From JAXMBX01 sp046349635 (lineage in GTDB: Bacteria; Planctomycetota; Planctomycetia; Planctomycetales; Planctomycetaceae), in the NCBI GenBank assembly GCA_046349635.1, contig JAXMBX010000048.1:1-39281 (forward strand): a stretch of DNA of 39,281 bases. The letters run 5' to 3'. Each line of letters starts with the position of its first letter. The stretch's first letter is position 1. This document shows, piece by piece, positions 8,369-18,242 of this stretch. Under the pieces are notes generated by a model. It was not told where the DNA came from and did no database searches. It worked only from the letters and a program-made list of their open reading frames with translations. Position numbers and translations under genes: made by a program.

Positions 8369-8505
8369 CTCTTGATCCGCCAAATCGGCCTCCCCCACTC
8401 CCCTGCCCCGCCCGCCCCGACTCACTTTGCTCCCCCTGCTGTTCGCATTCCCCCGTCCCCTCCTACAATGAGGCTCTACCTTCAGGGCCGCACACCATCG
8501 AAAAT

Positions 8506-9523
8506 ATGAAGACCACCCCCCGCAGTCCATCATCCCGGAGACCAACGAGAAAACACGGCAGCCTCGATCGCTGCTGACGAGGTTCGTTCCGTCTCTGTTG
8601 TGGTTGATGACCGCGTGATCCTGGTGGTGTTTCTCCTTTGATCATCGGTCAGGTCTTCCGCATCGCTTCTGGTTCACTGGTCTCTGCTTCTACTTCCCCT
8701 CTCCGTTGATGCTCCTGCTTCTGGTGGGGCTTCTGATTCGCGCCTGCAAGCGCAGAAAAGACTTTGGCTGGAGCGCGGCCGCGTCGGTCCTTTATTCCGT
8801 CATTCTCTGCGTCGAGAACCACTGGAGCACTCCTCCTGTTCCCGCCTCGCACGGGCCCGCGGTGAAGCTCATTCATTGGAATGTGATGGGACCCGGTTTT
8901 CGCTGGGAGCGCCTGTCGAAAGAGTTCTCCCGCTCCGTCCGGACATCATCATCTTCCCGAAGTTCATCGCTTGACCTCGACCGCCAGCGCGTCGAGCCGC
9001 ACCCGGTACCGACTACACCTCCCTGCGAATTGCCAACATGCCTGTCGTTGCGCGCGGGCAACTTGCCCTCCTGCGCCGTTGAAACCCCGCGCGGCGAAAT
9101 TCATCTTGTACGCTGGGATTACGGCGGAAACACGTGGCGGATTCTCGCGGTTGATCTCCCTCCGATCTGCTCATGCCGCGCGACGGCGTGTTGCGTGAAT
9201 TGATGGAACTCGCCGGTCGGGAACAGCCGGACTTCGTCATCGGCGATCTCAACGCCCCTCGGCTTTCCCGGCAATTATGTCGCCTCCCCGCGGGGTATCG
9301 ACATGCGTACGACGAGGCCGGCAAAGGCTGGTCCGCGACGTGGCCCACCTGTTGGCCAGGCTATGCACGCTTCCGCATTCCATTCGACTGGCTGTGCGCT
9401 TTCCCGCTCTGGTCGCTGGATCACACTCTTCTCGGGCCGCGCGTGGTTGCGTTGAAATATCAACTGCTGACCACGCGGGTCAGCGATCACCGCATGCAGG
9501 TCCTCGATTTCGCGGAGCGGTGA
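8506..9523 (+). CDS. Endonuclease/exonuclease/phosphatase (EEP) family membrane protein, frameshifted
   Basis: The start is proposed at ATG 8506 (MKTTPRSPSSRRP). A shift near 8565 moves to a frame reading LLTRFVPSLLWLM, then further hydrophobic segments (LLLLVGLLIRAC) that look like two or three membrane spans. The catalytic domain follows: KLIHWNVMGPGFRW near 8870 (first strand of the EEP fold), RPDIIIF near 8940, then in other frames IANMPVVARGQLALL and RGEIHLVRWDYGG. The C-terminal part is intact from 9173: FVIGDLNAP carries the metal-binding Asp and Asn, and SDHRMQVLDF carries the catalytic DH pair. The full protein would have about 340 residues. At least four single-base shifts interrupt it. 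It would cleave phosphodiester or phosphomonoester bonds at the outer face of the membrane; substrate unknown. The stop is five bases from the convergent neighbour's stop. Confidence 0.65.
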
Positions 9524-9532
9524 CGGCGTCAC
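9520..9532. other. Short palindrome spanning two convergent stop codons
   Basis: GTGAC-GGC-GTCAC is a perfect 5-bp stem that includes the stop of the EEP gene (9521-9523) and the stop of the minus-strand neighbour (9529-9531). It has no T-run, so it is at best a weak bidirectional terminator. Confidence 0.3.
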
Positions 9533-10473
9533 GGAGCCGGCGGATAATACTTGTCAACCAGCCCGTTCAGCGTCGGCATCAATTCCGGTTTCGCGCGATA
9601 GAACGCCCAGAATCCGATCCCCGGCGTCTGTTTCAACACGTGATCCGCATGGATCAGCTTGATCTGTTTTTCCAGGTGCTCGCCGAAATCCATGTCCGGT
9701 CGGTCATCGTAGTTCAGGTCCGGCGACTGCGAAATTCCCAATCCAATAATGGTCTTCTTGATCAGCCCCGGATGCCGGGCTTCGAGATTGTGGGCCACTT
9801 CATTCGCCATGGCGAAATGCGGATTGGCTTCCCGCTGATAGCTCTCGATGATCAACAGGTTGCAGCAGTCCGCGACCGCTTTCAATTGCCGGTCGAACAA
9901 GTGCCCTTCCGCGTAGCGTTTGCCATACGATCCGGTTGAACCTCCCAGGCCTACTTTCGCCACGGCCCACGCAATGATGATCTTGTGTGGCCACCGCTTG
10001 TGAAGTTCTCGCAGCGCCTTGATCGTGTTGTCCGATTCGACGCTGCCATCAGGATTGGAATGCAGTTCGTCAATCGAAATCGCGTCGAAGCCTCCGGGCA
10101 GGTCCCCGTTCAAGGTGTCCTCAAATGGTCTCGACCACTCCTGCAGGAGACTCTCCCAGTTTTCGTTCTTGTTCTGGACGTGGTAGGCAAACACCTTTCC
10201 TTTGGCTCGCAACCGCTTCACCAGATCCGCATCCGTCGTGCGCCCAGTGATGACGTTGAAGTGCTGGAAGACATCCTCCCACGAATTATTCCACTCTTCG
10301 CGGGATTGCCAGAAACCACCGACCCGCAAATCCTCGGGGTCGCAATATCCGTACATCACTCGATAGGGAGCCGCAAATTTGACGGGGCCAGGCTCCGCAT
10401 TGACCGATTGAGCGGCAATCCCCAGGCCTCCCGCCAGGGATGCCAGCAGCACACACAAATGAACACTTTTCAT
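9529..10473 (-). CDS. Secreted hypothetical protein, barrel-like (glycosidase-like fold possible)
   Basis: 314 residues, intact. The N-terminus is a typical Sec signal (MKSVHLCVLLASLAGGLGIA, likely cleavage after SVNA). The mature part has alternating hydrophobic strands and acidic motifs such as GGFDAISIDELHS, IIIAWAVAKVG, LLIIESYQRE and IGFWAFYRAKPE. This pattern resembles a TIM barrel of glycoside-hydrolase type, in which the acidic residues at strand ends (DE in ISIDE, E in IIESY) would be candidates for catalysis; that is inference. I do not recognise a named family. It is expected in the periplasm or outside the cell. The upstream gene on the same strand is 156 bases away and also encodes a secreted protein. 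Confidence 0.85.
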   Translation of the reverse strand: MKSVHLCVLLASLAGGLGIAAQSVNAEPGPVKFAAPYRVMYGYCDPEDLRVGGFWQSREEWNNSWEDVFQHFNVITGRTTDADLVKRLRAKGKVFAYHVQNKNENWESLLQEWSRPFEDTLNGDLPGGFDAISIDELHSNPDGSVESDNTIKALRELHKRWPHKIIIAWAVAKVGLGGSTGSYGKRYAEGHLFDRQLKAVADCCNLLIIESYQREANPHFAMANEVAHNLEARHPGLIKKTIIGLGISQSPDLNYDDRPDMDFGEHLEKQIKLIHADHVLKQTPGIGFWAFYRAKPELMPTLNGLVDKYYPPAP

Positions 10474-10629
10474 AAGATGATTCCGTTCACATTCGATCGA
10501 TGACGTGAGGAGCAGAAGACTGTCTCGATTGCAGCGACAAAAAAACAGAGTGACGAAGCGCCCGCATTGTAGCAGCCCTCCGCCACGGCCTTCACGCCAG
10601 AGAGTTAAATTGTCCGTTAGATACGAGGG

Positions 10630-11988
10630 TCACTTCGCCGCGCGGATGTAAATCGGACTGGACAGAATCCAGATCTGCGGACCATCCGGCATGTTGACCC
10701 ACAGTTCGATGCGGTACACCCCTGGCCCCTTCACCGCCGACTCATACGCCCGTCCGATGGCGCTATCCGCTTCCTTCCCATCCTTCACCAGGCGAAAACG
10801 GACCGGCAGGTTCGACACGGAGCGGAATTTCATCCCTTCCGCAAACGGAATATCGCTTCCCAACTCGTGGACTTTTTCTCCCTGAGTCACCTGGAAGTTG
10901 AAGCCGGTTGAGTCGCCGATCCATTCGAACGCCACAAACGTCCGCCCCGCCTTCAGTGCCTCGCGGACCGCCGGGTCGCTCAATTCAGTCAGCAGCATGT
11001 GCGTGTTCACGTGCTTGAAACTCCGCTCATACGGATCGAGATCCAGAAGCGTAATCGGTTCCCCGACCTTCTTTCCGAGGATGAACGGCTTCACGATCGG
11101 CACCTTGTTCGGATTGATCGTCGCCAGCGGTTTTCCCAGCCGATCCTCCAGTTTCAGGTCGCCGTTTTCGAGGAGTGTGGCGATCAAGCCGTTGTTGTGG
11201 TGGGCATCGTTCGCCGCCACTCCGGTCAGCTTTGATTTCTGACACAGTTCATCCCAGCGGCGGAGATAATCCGCCGGATAATCCTGCAGCGCGGCGGTCA
11301 ATTCCTGCGGATAACTCCTGGAGGCGAGGATCAAGGGCAGCAGTCCCGCCGGACTCGCGAGCGACTTCACCAGGCGCGATTCTTCCTTGAAATCCGCGTG
11401 TAAATTGTAGATTTCGCTCCCCGTCAGACCGTTCAGATCCCAGTCCATCCGCTCTTCGAGGTGGCACAAAAACGACATTCCTTTCGCGGCGTTGACGACG
11501 TCCACCCGTTCCTGCGGCGATTTGAAATCCTTCTGCGTAATGCTCTCCTGCGGGTACGAGAGCAGCCCACCGAACTCCGCCCCGGGAATGAACAGCACAC
11601 CATCCTTCAGCCCCTGGTTGCCGTCCTTCACGAAGTCGTAAGTGGGGGCGGGATGTTCGTTGAACATCACGACCTGAACGCCGACCGCCTGTGCTCCCTT
11701 GCGGACCTCTTCCGGCGTGCTACGGCTGTCGTGCGACAACCGGGAGTGAACGTGCATCACCCCTCTATATTCTTTATACTGGCTGGGAAGTGGCGTGACG
11801 GCCTTCCAATCCCCTTTCAACTGCTCGACGGCGGCGTGGGTCGCCTTGAGCTTGTCCATCGCCATGCGGTCGAGTGCATCGCCGAACGCGATCCCGCAGC
11901 CGATCAACGCCGCAAACATGCCCGCCGTGACACCGCGCAATATTCCGCTTGTGTTTCGTCCCAGTTTGAATCTGTTTCGAGCCGTCAT
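10630..11988 (-). CDS. Exported PHP-domain-like metal-dependent protein
   Basis: 452 residues from ATG 11988; an in-frame ATG at 12045 would add 19 charged residues and is less likely, because the segment after 11988 (MTARNRFKLGRNTSG then a hydrophobic stretch to CGIAFG) is a complete signal peptide or anchor and GAGAG-like bases precede it. The PHP fold shows in the metal-ligand motifs HVHSRLSHDS (near residue 80), FNEHPAP, FIPGAEFGG, LCHLEERMD and NDAHHNN in order. The C-terminal ~110 residues (from FVAFEWIGDSTG) form a separate beta-rich domain. PHP proteins hydrolyse phosphoesters with two or three metal ions; the substrate here is unknown. Signal sequence and family are clear, role is not. 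Confidence 0.87.
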   Translation of the reverse strand: MTARNRFKLGRNTSGILRGVTAGMFAALIGCGIAFGDALDRMAMDKLKATHAAVEQLKGDWKAVTPLPSQYKEYRGVMHVHSRLSHDSRSTPEEVRKGAQAVGVQVVMFNEHPAPTYDFVKDGNQGLKDGVLFIPGAEFGGLLSYPQESITQKDFKSPQERVDVVNAAKGMSFLCHLEERMDWDLNGLTGSEIYNLHADFKEESRLVKSLASPAGLLPLILASRSYPQELTAALQDYPADYLRRWDELCQKSKLTGVAANDAHHNNGLIATLLENGDLKLEDRLGKPLATINPNKVPIVKPFILGKKVGEPITLLDLDPYERSFKHVNTHMLLTELSDPAVREALKAGRTFVAFEWIGDSTGFNFQVTQGEKVHELGSDIPFAEGMKFRSVSNLPVRFRLVKDGKEADSAIGRAYESAVKGPGVYRIELWVNMPDGPQIWILSSPIYIRAAK

Positions 11989-12045
11989 CGTTGCACTCTC
12001 ATTGGGTAGTTTTCGTTTTGGCATTGAAGTCGTTCTGTTGTTCAC

Positions 12046-12875
12046 TTTTCGATGCGCACATTAACACAACACGGCGGTGCAAATTGACACATCACTCGAC
12101 TGATTGGTGAGAACTGATGTGAGAATACCCTGTGCGATTGTTTCTCGCTTCAACACTCTCTCCAAATTTGCACGCCGCGAACTTGCGTGAGACGCCGAAA
12201 GATTGCCAGTCGGGAGGACTGCAGGCTGTGAGAATTGCAGGAGATTTGCGCAGGGCGATCAATATGTAAAATTGCCTTAACGTATTGAGAAATATGGATG
12301 ATCCGAAAAAAGTGATTAACGAAATTGGTTGACTTTGGTGGATTGCACGGCTACTTTGGTACCCGAAGGTGATCTCTGCTCATGACGGGCAGGAAGTGAC
12401 GTATTCCGCGCTCCTGTAATGATTTACAGATTCGCGGTTTCGTGTTGGCGCAGTATGTGCTGACAGTCCTGCGTACGACGTGTCTTTCAAAAACAAATCG
12501 TGGGGTTCCGGGCCAAGGCCCCCCTAAAGTTTGCAGTGAGCCTTCGAAGAGTTGTTCGCCGTGCCTTGATCGATCAGCAACCACCGTGTGGAGGCGTGAG
12601 AGAAAGAGGGCGAGCGGCCAGTGAGTCTTCCCGCCGCGAGTTCGCGGTTTGAGAAGTCCGGCTGAAATTCTCTTCTAGCTGACTGATCGCGACTTTGGGG
12701 CTGTGGTCACGACGTTGTCAGGAACTCCGCGCCGTATCAGCGTCGCGGTCTGTCGGCGGACATGTTTCGCCGGTCATCTCAGCGACAGGGCATCGGATTT
12801 TTGAATCGAGACGACAGAGAGACTTTTCAATCCCATCCGTAATCCAATCGGATGCGTTTTTTCGGATTTCAGTAA
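12046..12875. other. Intergenic region upstream of the polysaccharide cluster
   Basis: 830 bases with no convincing gene on either strand. It separates the minus-strand PHP gene from the first plus-strand cluster gene and should hold divergent promoters. One weak candidate is TTGACT at 12329-12334, a 17-base spacer and TACTTT at 12352-12357, but it lies 520 bases from the ATG at 12876. A short palindrome GGGCCAAGGCCC lies near 12510. Nothing else stands out. Confidence 0.4.
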
Positions 12876-15690
12876 ATGACGACCGTTGTATCTCCGCCAG
12901 AAGTTGCGAAGCAGAGCGAGACTCCGCCTTCGAGTCCCGTGAATCCGTCACGGGGGGGGCGCTACTTTGAGATCGGTGCGCGGTGGATCATGCTGGCGAA
13001 TATCGTCATTCTCCCGTGGCTGATCGGCGGCAATTACGGCGCGGTGGAAGGAATCGCCATGCTGTTGACCCTGATCGCGTATGCCCTGTGGGGTGTCTCG
13101 CTGTTTCTGGGTGGACGGGCGACTCCGGTGGTATTTCCCGCGGTGGGGCTCATCGTCTGCCTGGGAGTCGGGTTGGGGGTGTTGCAGTTTCAGCCTCTCC
13201 CGCGGAGCATCGCGGTGCGACTTTCGCCACTGCTGGTGGAGCGCCATGAGACGATGATTCCGGAGGATGAAACGGCGGAACTTCCGGAATTGAGTCGGAA
13301 TTCAGGATTGGTCAAGAATTCCCGTGAATCCGTTCCGTTGAGTATCAACCCCGCGGAGACGAGACACCGAGTCGCGATTTTGATCTGGGCGGCGATGGTC
13401 TTCGTGATCTCGGCGAACCTTTTCCAGGAAGACCGTCATATCCGCGTGCTGCTCGCCATGTGCGCGGTCAACGGCGGGCTGATTGCCTTCTTCGGCATTC
13501 TCCAGGCAACGTCCTGGAACGGTAAATTATATGGAATCATTCCGTTGACGCATGGGGGATCGCCCTTCGGGCCTTACGTGAACCGAAATAATGCCGGCGG
13601 TTACCTGCACCTGACAATCGGCTGTCTGCTCGCGAGTCTGTTGCTGGGATATCAAAAACGGATCCAGCAGATGTTCGCACCCGTCTGACGGATCGCCGTG
13701 AGCACCTCGTCCGATGCGGTTCATCGACCAGGTCGAGGCGCTTGTTGACAAACCTGACCCCGTGGCGAATCGCGCTCCTTTGCATTGCGGGATCTTTGGT
13801 GGCGGAATCCTGCACCAACCCCTGTCTCGTGGCCGCGATTGTCTCGCTGCATCCTGACCTCCGGTATTCTGTTGGGGATTGCAGGATGGAAACAGCGTCT
13901 GAACCGCATCCTGATCATTATCGTGACGACCGTCTGCCTGGGAGGGATCTGGGTGGCGGGCTCCATGGGAATATTTGAGAAACTACAGGGCCGCCTGGAA
14001 GACACCGTGGAAATGAACGAGTCTCCGGAGGATCGGCCTGTTGTGGCATGACGTCGTAAGCTTGATCCCAGGGTCTCTCCCTGGATCGGAATGGAGTTTG
14101 GGGACGTTTGCGGAACTGGCTCCCCCTTACCACACGCGGCTGGTGGAACGCCTGTACGAGCATGCGGAAAACCAGTACCTCGAGACAATGATGGAAATGG
14201 GAATCTGCGGCGTGGTTTTGCTGGTGAGCGCGATCGCGTTGATGTACTGGTCGTGGCGACGATTGAGTGAAATGGTCGTCGCCGATGAATACGGTGAAAC
14301 GTTGGCGATGGTGATCTGCGGAGCCTACGTGCTCCTCAGCCAGGTGATCTGTTCTCTCTTCGACTACCGGGGTATTGATGCCCGCGAACATGGTGTTACT
14401 GGCATGCCTGAGCGGCGTGATCTGCGGCCGCCGGATGTGGCTGATGTTCACAAAATCTGGACGGAGCTACACGCGTCTCGAGACCTTGTTGCGGCCGGCG
14501 ATGCTGCTGGTCGTGGTTCTGGGAATCGGAGGTGTGTGGGGATGGTTTGAGGAGCGAGATGCCGCGGCGTCGGAAATCGCGTGCCAGTTGGCGTCCTACG
14601 AAGAAGTGGATGGGGTGGATGATGAACACCCGTATCCGAGTATGACCGTGGATGCTCTGGACCGGGTCAGAAATCGACTGATCGACATTGCCAAGCGTCG
14701 TCCGGATGATGCAAACGTGCATTATCACCTCGGCCGGCTGTGGATCTGCGGTATCGCCTGCAGGCGTTCGAGATCCTGAAGGCGGACCGGGCGGAACTGG
14801 ACACAGGTGACGTGCCTCTGTGGAACATGACCAACGTGGGGGTGGCTCACTTGAGCGCCGCAGAATTCACCCTGAAAAATGACAGGGGAAGGGTTGAACA
14901 AGCTGCGTGCCGAAGCTCCGATTGAGACGAACCTGCTGCCGGCCTTGCTGGAGTTTGTCGCGGCCCGCCGTTATGCCCCCTGGCATGCGGTTTATTATCG
15001 CGAAATCGGCTGGCTCAGTTTCCTGGGGGCCCCGTTTACGAAAGAAAGGGATGCCCAGCTCATCGAGACGGCGGACAGCCTCGATCCGTACAACACTGAA
15101 AACATCCTGGTTTGCGGACAAGCTGGATTTTCAAGCGGGGCGCTGGGATGCCGCGGCTCGTCGTTGGCGGCGAGCGATCGCTTTGCGGACATCCCTGTTC
15201 GGGGTCGTGGCGGGCATCACGCAGAAGGACAATGGGATCATCAGGGTCATTCGATACTCCTGCCGGATTCCATCGATCAGATTGTCACAATTTACGAAGT
15301 TATTACGCGAGCCAGGAGCAGCAGCCGGAACGGCAGGTCATCGCGTTTCGACTGCTCAAAGAGATGGAAGGTCATCCCAAGTTGCAAAACGATGAATACC
15401 TGACCGGTTTCATCGCGATGTTGAACGAGGACTACAGTGTCGCGGCGCACCATTTGCAGAATTCGCTCGCTCAAAATCGGCGCGATCCGTTGCGACGATA
15501 CGATCTGGCTCGCGTGCTGATCGCGAAGGGGGACTTCCAGGGAGCGCAGACGCAGGCGGAAGTGTGCGTCCAACTGGAGCCTCAAAACGACGCTTATCGA
15601 CGTTTCCAGCAACAGGTTCGAAAAGCGTTGATTCAGCAATTGCAGGGGCCGACCCAAAGCAAATTTCAGTTAGAGGATCCGGGCTTCTAA
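12876..15690 (+). CDS. O-antigen ligase/polymerase-like membrane protein with TPR-like tail, frameshifted
   Basis: Starts MTTVVSPPEVAKQ, then several membrane spans (WIMLANIVILPWLIGG; LTLIAYALWGVSLFLGG; FPAVGLIVCLGVGLGVL). The motif GPYVNRNNAGGYLHL near 13565-13610 is typical of the Wzy/WaaL superfamily. The frame breaks at 13688. The continuation is found in other frames: TPWRIALLCIAGSLVA (13755), GILLGIAGWKQRLNRILI (13870), then HAENQYLETMMEMGICG (14160), the conserved Wzy_C signature. More spans follow to about 14545. The C-terminal third is soluble with TPR-like helices, ending intact in frame (AHHLQNSLAQNRRDPLRR, stop 15690). Intact length would be about 930 residues. At least six shifts are needed. 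Such proteins join or polymerise lipid-linked glycans at the periplasmic face. The gene opens the cluster, 156 bases before the Wzc-like gene. Confidence 0.7.
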
Positions 15691-15846
15691 TTTGAAGTCC
15701 GGGGTAATTCGAGTGGTTTTGAAGGGGACTTGTCACCCATGGGGACGAAGTCCGTCCAGACAGCGCGAGTTTGAGCGAGACGATTCAGCCGACGGAAACC
15801 GGCCCAAGCGGCATGGGCGATCGACACGAAGTCCGAGGAGTTTGAA

Positions 15847-18186
15847 ATGAGTGCAGGAAACATGAACGACTGGGAGGCAATGCCGACATTGCCTGCCCAT
15901 GCGTCTGCGTCGAGATCACACGATTCTGCGTTGGATGTCTTCAAGCTCATCAACGTGTTGTGGCGCCGAAAATGGATGATCGTCCTGGCCTCGATCCTGG
16001 GGATTGCCGGGGGACTGCTGTACTTGTCGCGGCAGCGGACCGTGTATGAATCCCAGTGTCAGATCCTGATTTCCAAGAAGCACTCCGGGATGGAGTCGCA
16101 GAACGTGGGAAGCCTGTCGGACTATGAGAAGCAGATTTCGGGGGACCAGCTGGAAACTGCGATGGTCGCGATTCGCAGTGAACGGATCGTCAACAAGGCG
16201 ATCGAGCAAGGACGGCTGAACGAGTTGAGGAGCGTGAGCCTGCTGGAGGGGGGATCGACCTCCCTGGCCCAGGGAATCATCTCCCGCCTGAAGACCTCGC
16301 GCGGGGGCAAGGATACTCAGACCAAAAATGCAAACACGATCAGCATCAGTTTTGAATGTTACGACCCACAAGATTGTGCGACGGTCCTGGCGGCGATCGT
16401 GATGGCCTACCAGGAATTCCTGGAGAAATCCTCGGAGAACCTGAGTTCGGAAGTCGTGGACCTGTTCCAGACGGCGGAAAAGACGCTGCAGGAACAATTC
16501 AAGACGAAGCAGGCCGAATATCACAAGTTTCTGATGGATACGAAGCTGTTGCGGAATGCGAACAAGGACAACGTGTTTGAGAACGTGCATACGACCCGGG
16601 TTCTGGAGTTCGAAGCAGCGAAGTCGCAGAATCAGATCAAGATTACCGAGCTGAAAACCAGCCTGAAACACATTCAGGAAGCGTTGAAGAACAAAGTCCC
16701 GCCGGAAGTCATCATTCACAACATTCAGCACAGCGAAGCGATGGCGATTAACGGCGCATCGGGGACGGCGGAATCGACGCTGCAGGCGCAATTCAACGAC
16801 CTGAAGATCCAGGAGCGTTCCCTGCTGGAGAAGATGGGTCACGAACATCCCAAAGTCGTCGGATTGCGAAACCAGATCCAGGAAATCCGCCGACAACTCG
16901 TGGGAGAAGCGCGTCTTTCAGTCTCCAATCCGGATGACTACATCACGACCTACGTGAAAAGCCTGGAGCACCGGCTCAAGGACTTACAAGCCCGAGAAGC
17001 GGACTTCCAGAAGCAGATTGATGACGAGATGCTCAAGTCGAAAGACGTCCTGCGGGACGAACTGAAGGACGTTGAGATGAAGGGGGAACTGGAAAACATT
17101 CGGGTGCTGGGTGACTTGTATGTCAAACGACTGCAGGAGATCAGCCTGATCAAGGACTATGGTTCTTACAGCATGCAGGTTCTGGCAGACCCGGAATACG
17201 GCGTGAAAGTCGGACCGAGAAGCACACTGATCCTCGCGGCGGCGGCTTTTGTGGGGATGTTCCTGGGATTGGGAGTTGTGTACCTGGCTGAAGTTGGGGA
17301 TCTGAGCTTCCACAGCACCAATGAAATCTCCAACCTGCTGGGTGTGCCGATTCTGGGTCGAGTGCCGACGGCGGAAGCGGCGGAACTGGACATGTCCATT
17401 CATCCCGAATCGCGGATCGATACGTCGATCGCGGTTTACCACCGTCCCAAGTCTCGGCTGGCGGAATCGTTCCGCGCGGTTCGAACGTCGCTGTTCTTCA
17501 ACTCCAACTCGGAGAAATGCCGCGTGATCCAGTTCACGAGCGCGGATCCGGGTGACGGGAAATCGACGATCGCGAGCAACGTGGCAGCGAGCATCGCGCA
17601 GTCGGGCAAGAACGTGTTGCTGGTGGAAGCGGACTTCCGGCGCCCGCGGGTGCATGCGATCTTCGGTCTGGACGATGATGTCGTGGGAATCACGTCGATC
17701 ATCTCCGGAGAAGCGGAATTGAACGATGCGATTCACGAGACGGAGGTTCCGCATCTTTCCTGCCTGCCGTGTGGAAAACGACCTCAGAACCCGTCGGAAT
17801 TGCTGACGTCACCGCAATTCAAGGAACTGCTGGAACTGCTGCGTGACCGGTTCGACTTCGTGATCCTGGACACGCCGCCGATGCTGGTGGTGAGCGATCC
17901 GAGCGTGGTGGCTGCCCGCGTGGATGGAACGATCTTGGCGGTGCGCCTGAAGAAGAACGGCCGTCCGGGGACGTTGCGAGCCGCGGAAATGCTGTCGTCG
18001 ATTGGCGCCAACCTGCAAGGGGTGGTTGTGAACGGGACCTCCGAGTCACACCGCTACGGGTATGGTTACGGCTATAGCGACAGCTACAGTTACGCAAACG
18101 GTGACTACTCGTACTCAAGCGATGAATACTACGACGATGAGCCTGAAGCCGTGCCGGAGTTGAACACCGGCGTCCCAGGGAAGTAA
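15847..18186 (+). CDS. Wzc-like polysaccharide co-polymerase with bacterial tyrosine kinase domain
   Basis: 779 residues, intact. GAGGAG at 15835-15840 precedes the ATG by six bases. Order: a Wzz-type N-terminus with a membrane span near residues 43-61 (WMIVLASILGIAGGLLYLS); a long periplasmic coiled-coil region (~200-430); a second span near 458-482; then a cytoplasmic BY-kinase domain. Walker A is SADPGDGKST (~563), Walker A' is LLVEADFRRP (usually DxDxR, here Glu first), Walker B is FVILDTPPM (~670). The last 50 residues are a tyrosine cluster (YGYGYGYSDSYSY, then YSYSSDEYYDD), the usual autophosphorylation tail. It should set polymer length and couple synthesis to export. No matching low-molecular-weight phosphatase or outer-membrane Wza gene is in the window. 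Confidence 0.95.
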   Translation: MSAGNMNDWEAMPTLPAHASASRSHDSALDVFKLINVLWRRKWMIVLASILGIAGGLLYLSRQRTVYESQCQILISKKHSGMESQNVGSLSDYEKQISGDQLETAMVAIRSERIVNKAIEQGRLNELRSVSLLEGGSTSLAQGIISRLKTSRGGKDTQTKNANTISISFECYDPQDCATVLAAIVMAYQEFLEKSSENLSSEVVDLFQTAEKTLQEQFKTKQAEYHKFLMDTKLLRNANKDNVFENVHTTRVLEFEAAKSQNQIKITELKTSLKHIQEALKNKVPPEVIIHNIQHSEAMAINGASGTAESTLQAQFNDLKIQERSLLEKMGHEHPKVVGLRNQIQEIRRQLVGEARLSVSNPDDYITTYVKSLEHRLKDLQAREADFQKQIDDEMLKSKDVLRDELKDVEMKGELENIRVLGDLYVKRLQEISLIKDYGSYSMQVLADPEYGVKVGPRSTLILAAAAFVGMFLGLGVVYLAEVGDLSFHSTNEISNLLGVPILGRVPTAEAAELDMSIHPESRIDTSIAVYHRPKSRLAESFRAVRTSLFFNSNSEKCRVIQFTSADPGDGKSTIASNVAASIAQSGKNVLLVEADFRRPRVHAIFGLDDDVVGITSIISGEAELNDAIHETEVPHLSCLPCGKRPQNPSELLTSPQFKELLELLRDRFDFVILDTPPMLVVSDPSVVAARVDGTILAVRLKKNGRPGTLRAAEMLSSIGANLQGVVVNGTSESHRYGYGYGYSDSYSYANGDYSYSSDEYYDDEPEAVPELNTGVPGK

Positions 18187-18242
18187 AGGCGACAGGAACT
18201 CTAAAGCGATCGACCAACGTGATTGACCAACAAGGAGCAGAA

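Noticed and set aside
8161..8470. Chromosomal replication origin next to parS
   Set aside because: No cluster of DnaA boxes (TTATNCACA) and no dnaA or dnaN gene is visible in the window.
8136..8545. Minus- and plus-strand frames with repeated CFTWN or FHVEH/FHVKH peptides
   Set aside because: These peptides are translations of the parS palindromes, not a protein repeat.
15916..16896. 326-residue minus-strand frame antisense to the Wzc-like gene
   Set aside because: It is a codon-bias shadow; the sense strand encodes a complete Wzc-like protein with all motifs.
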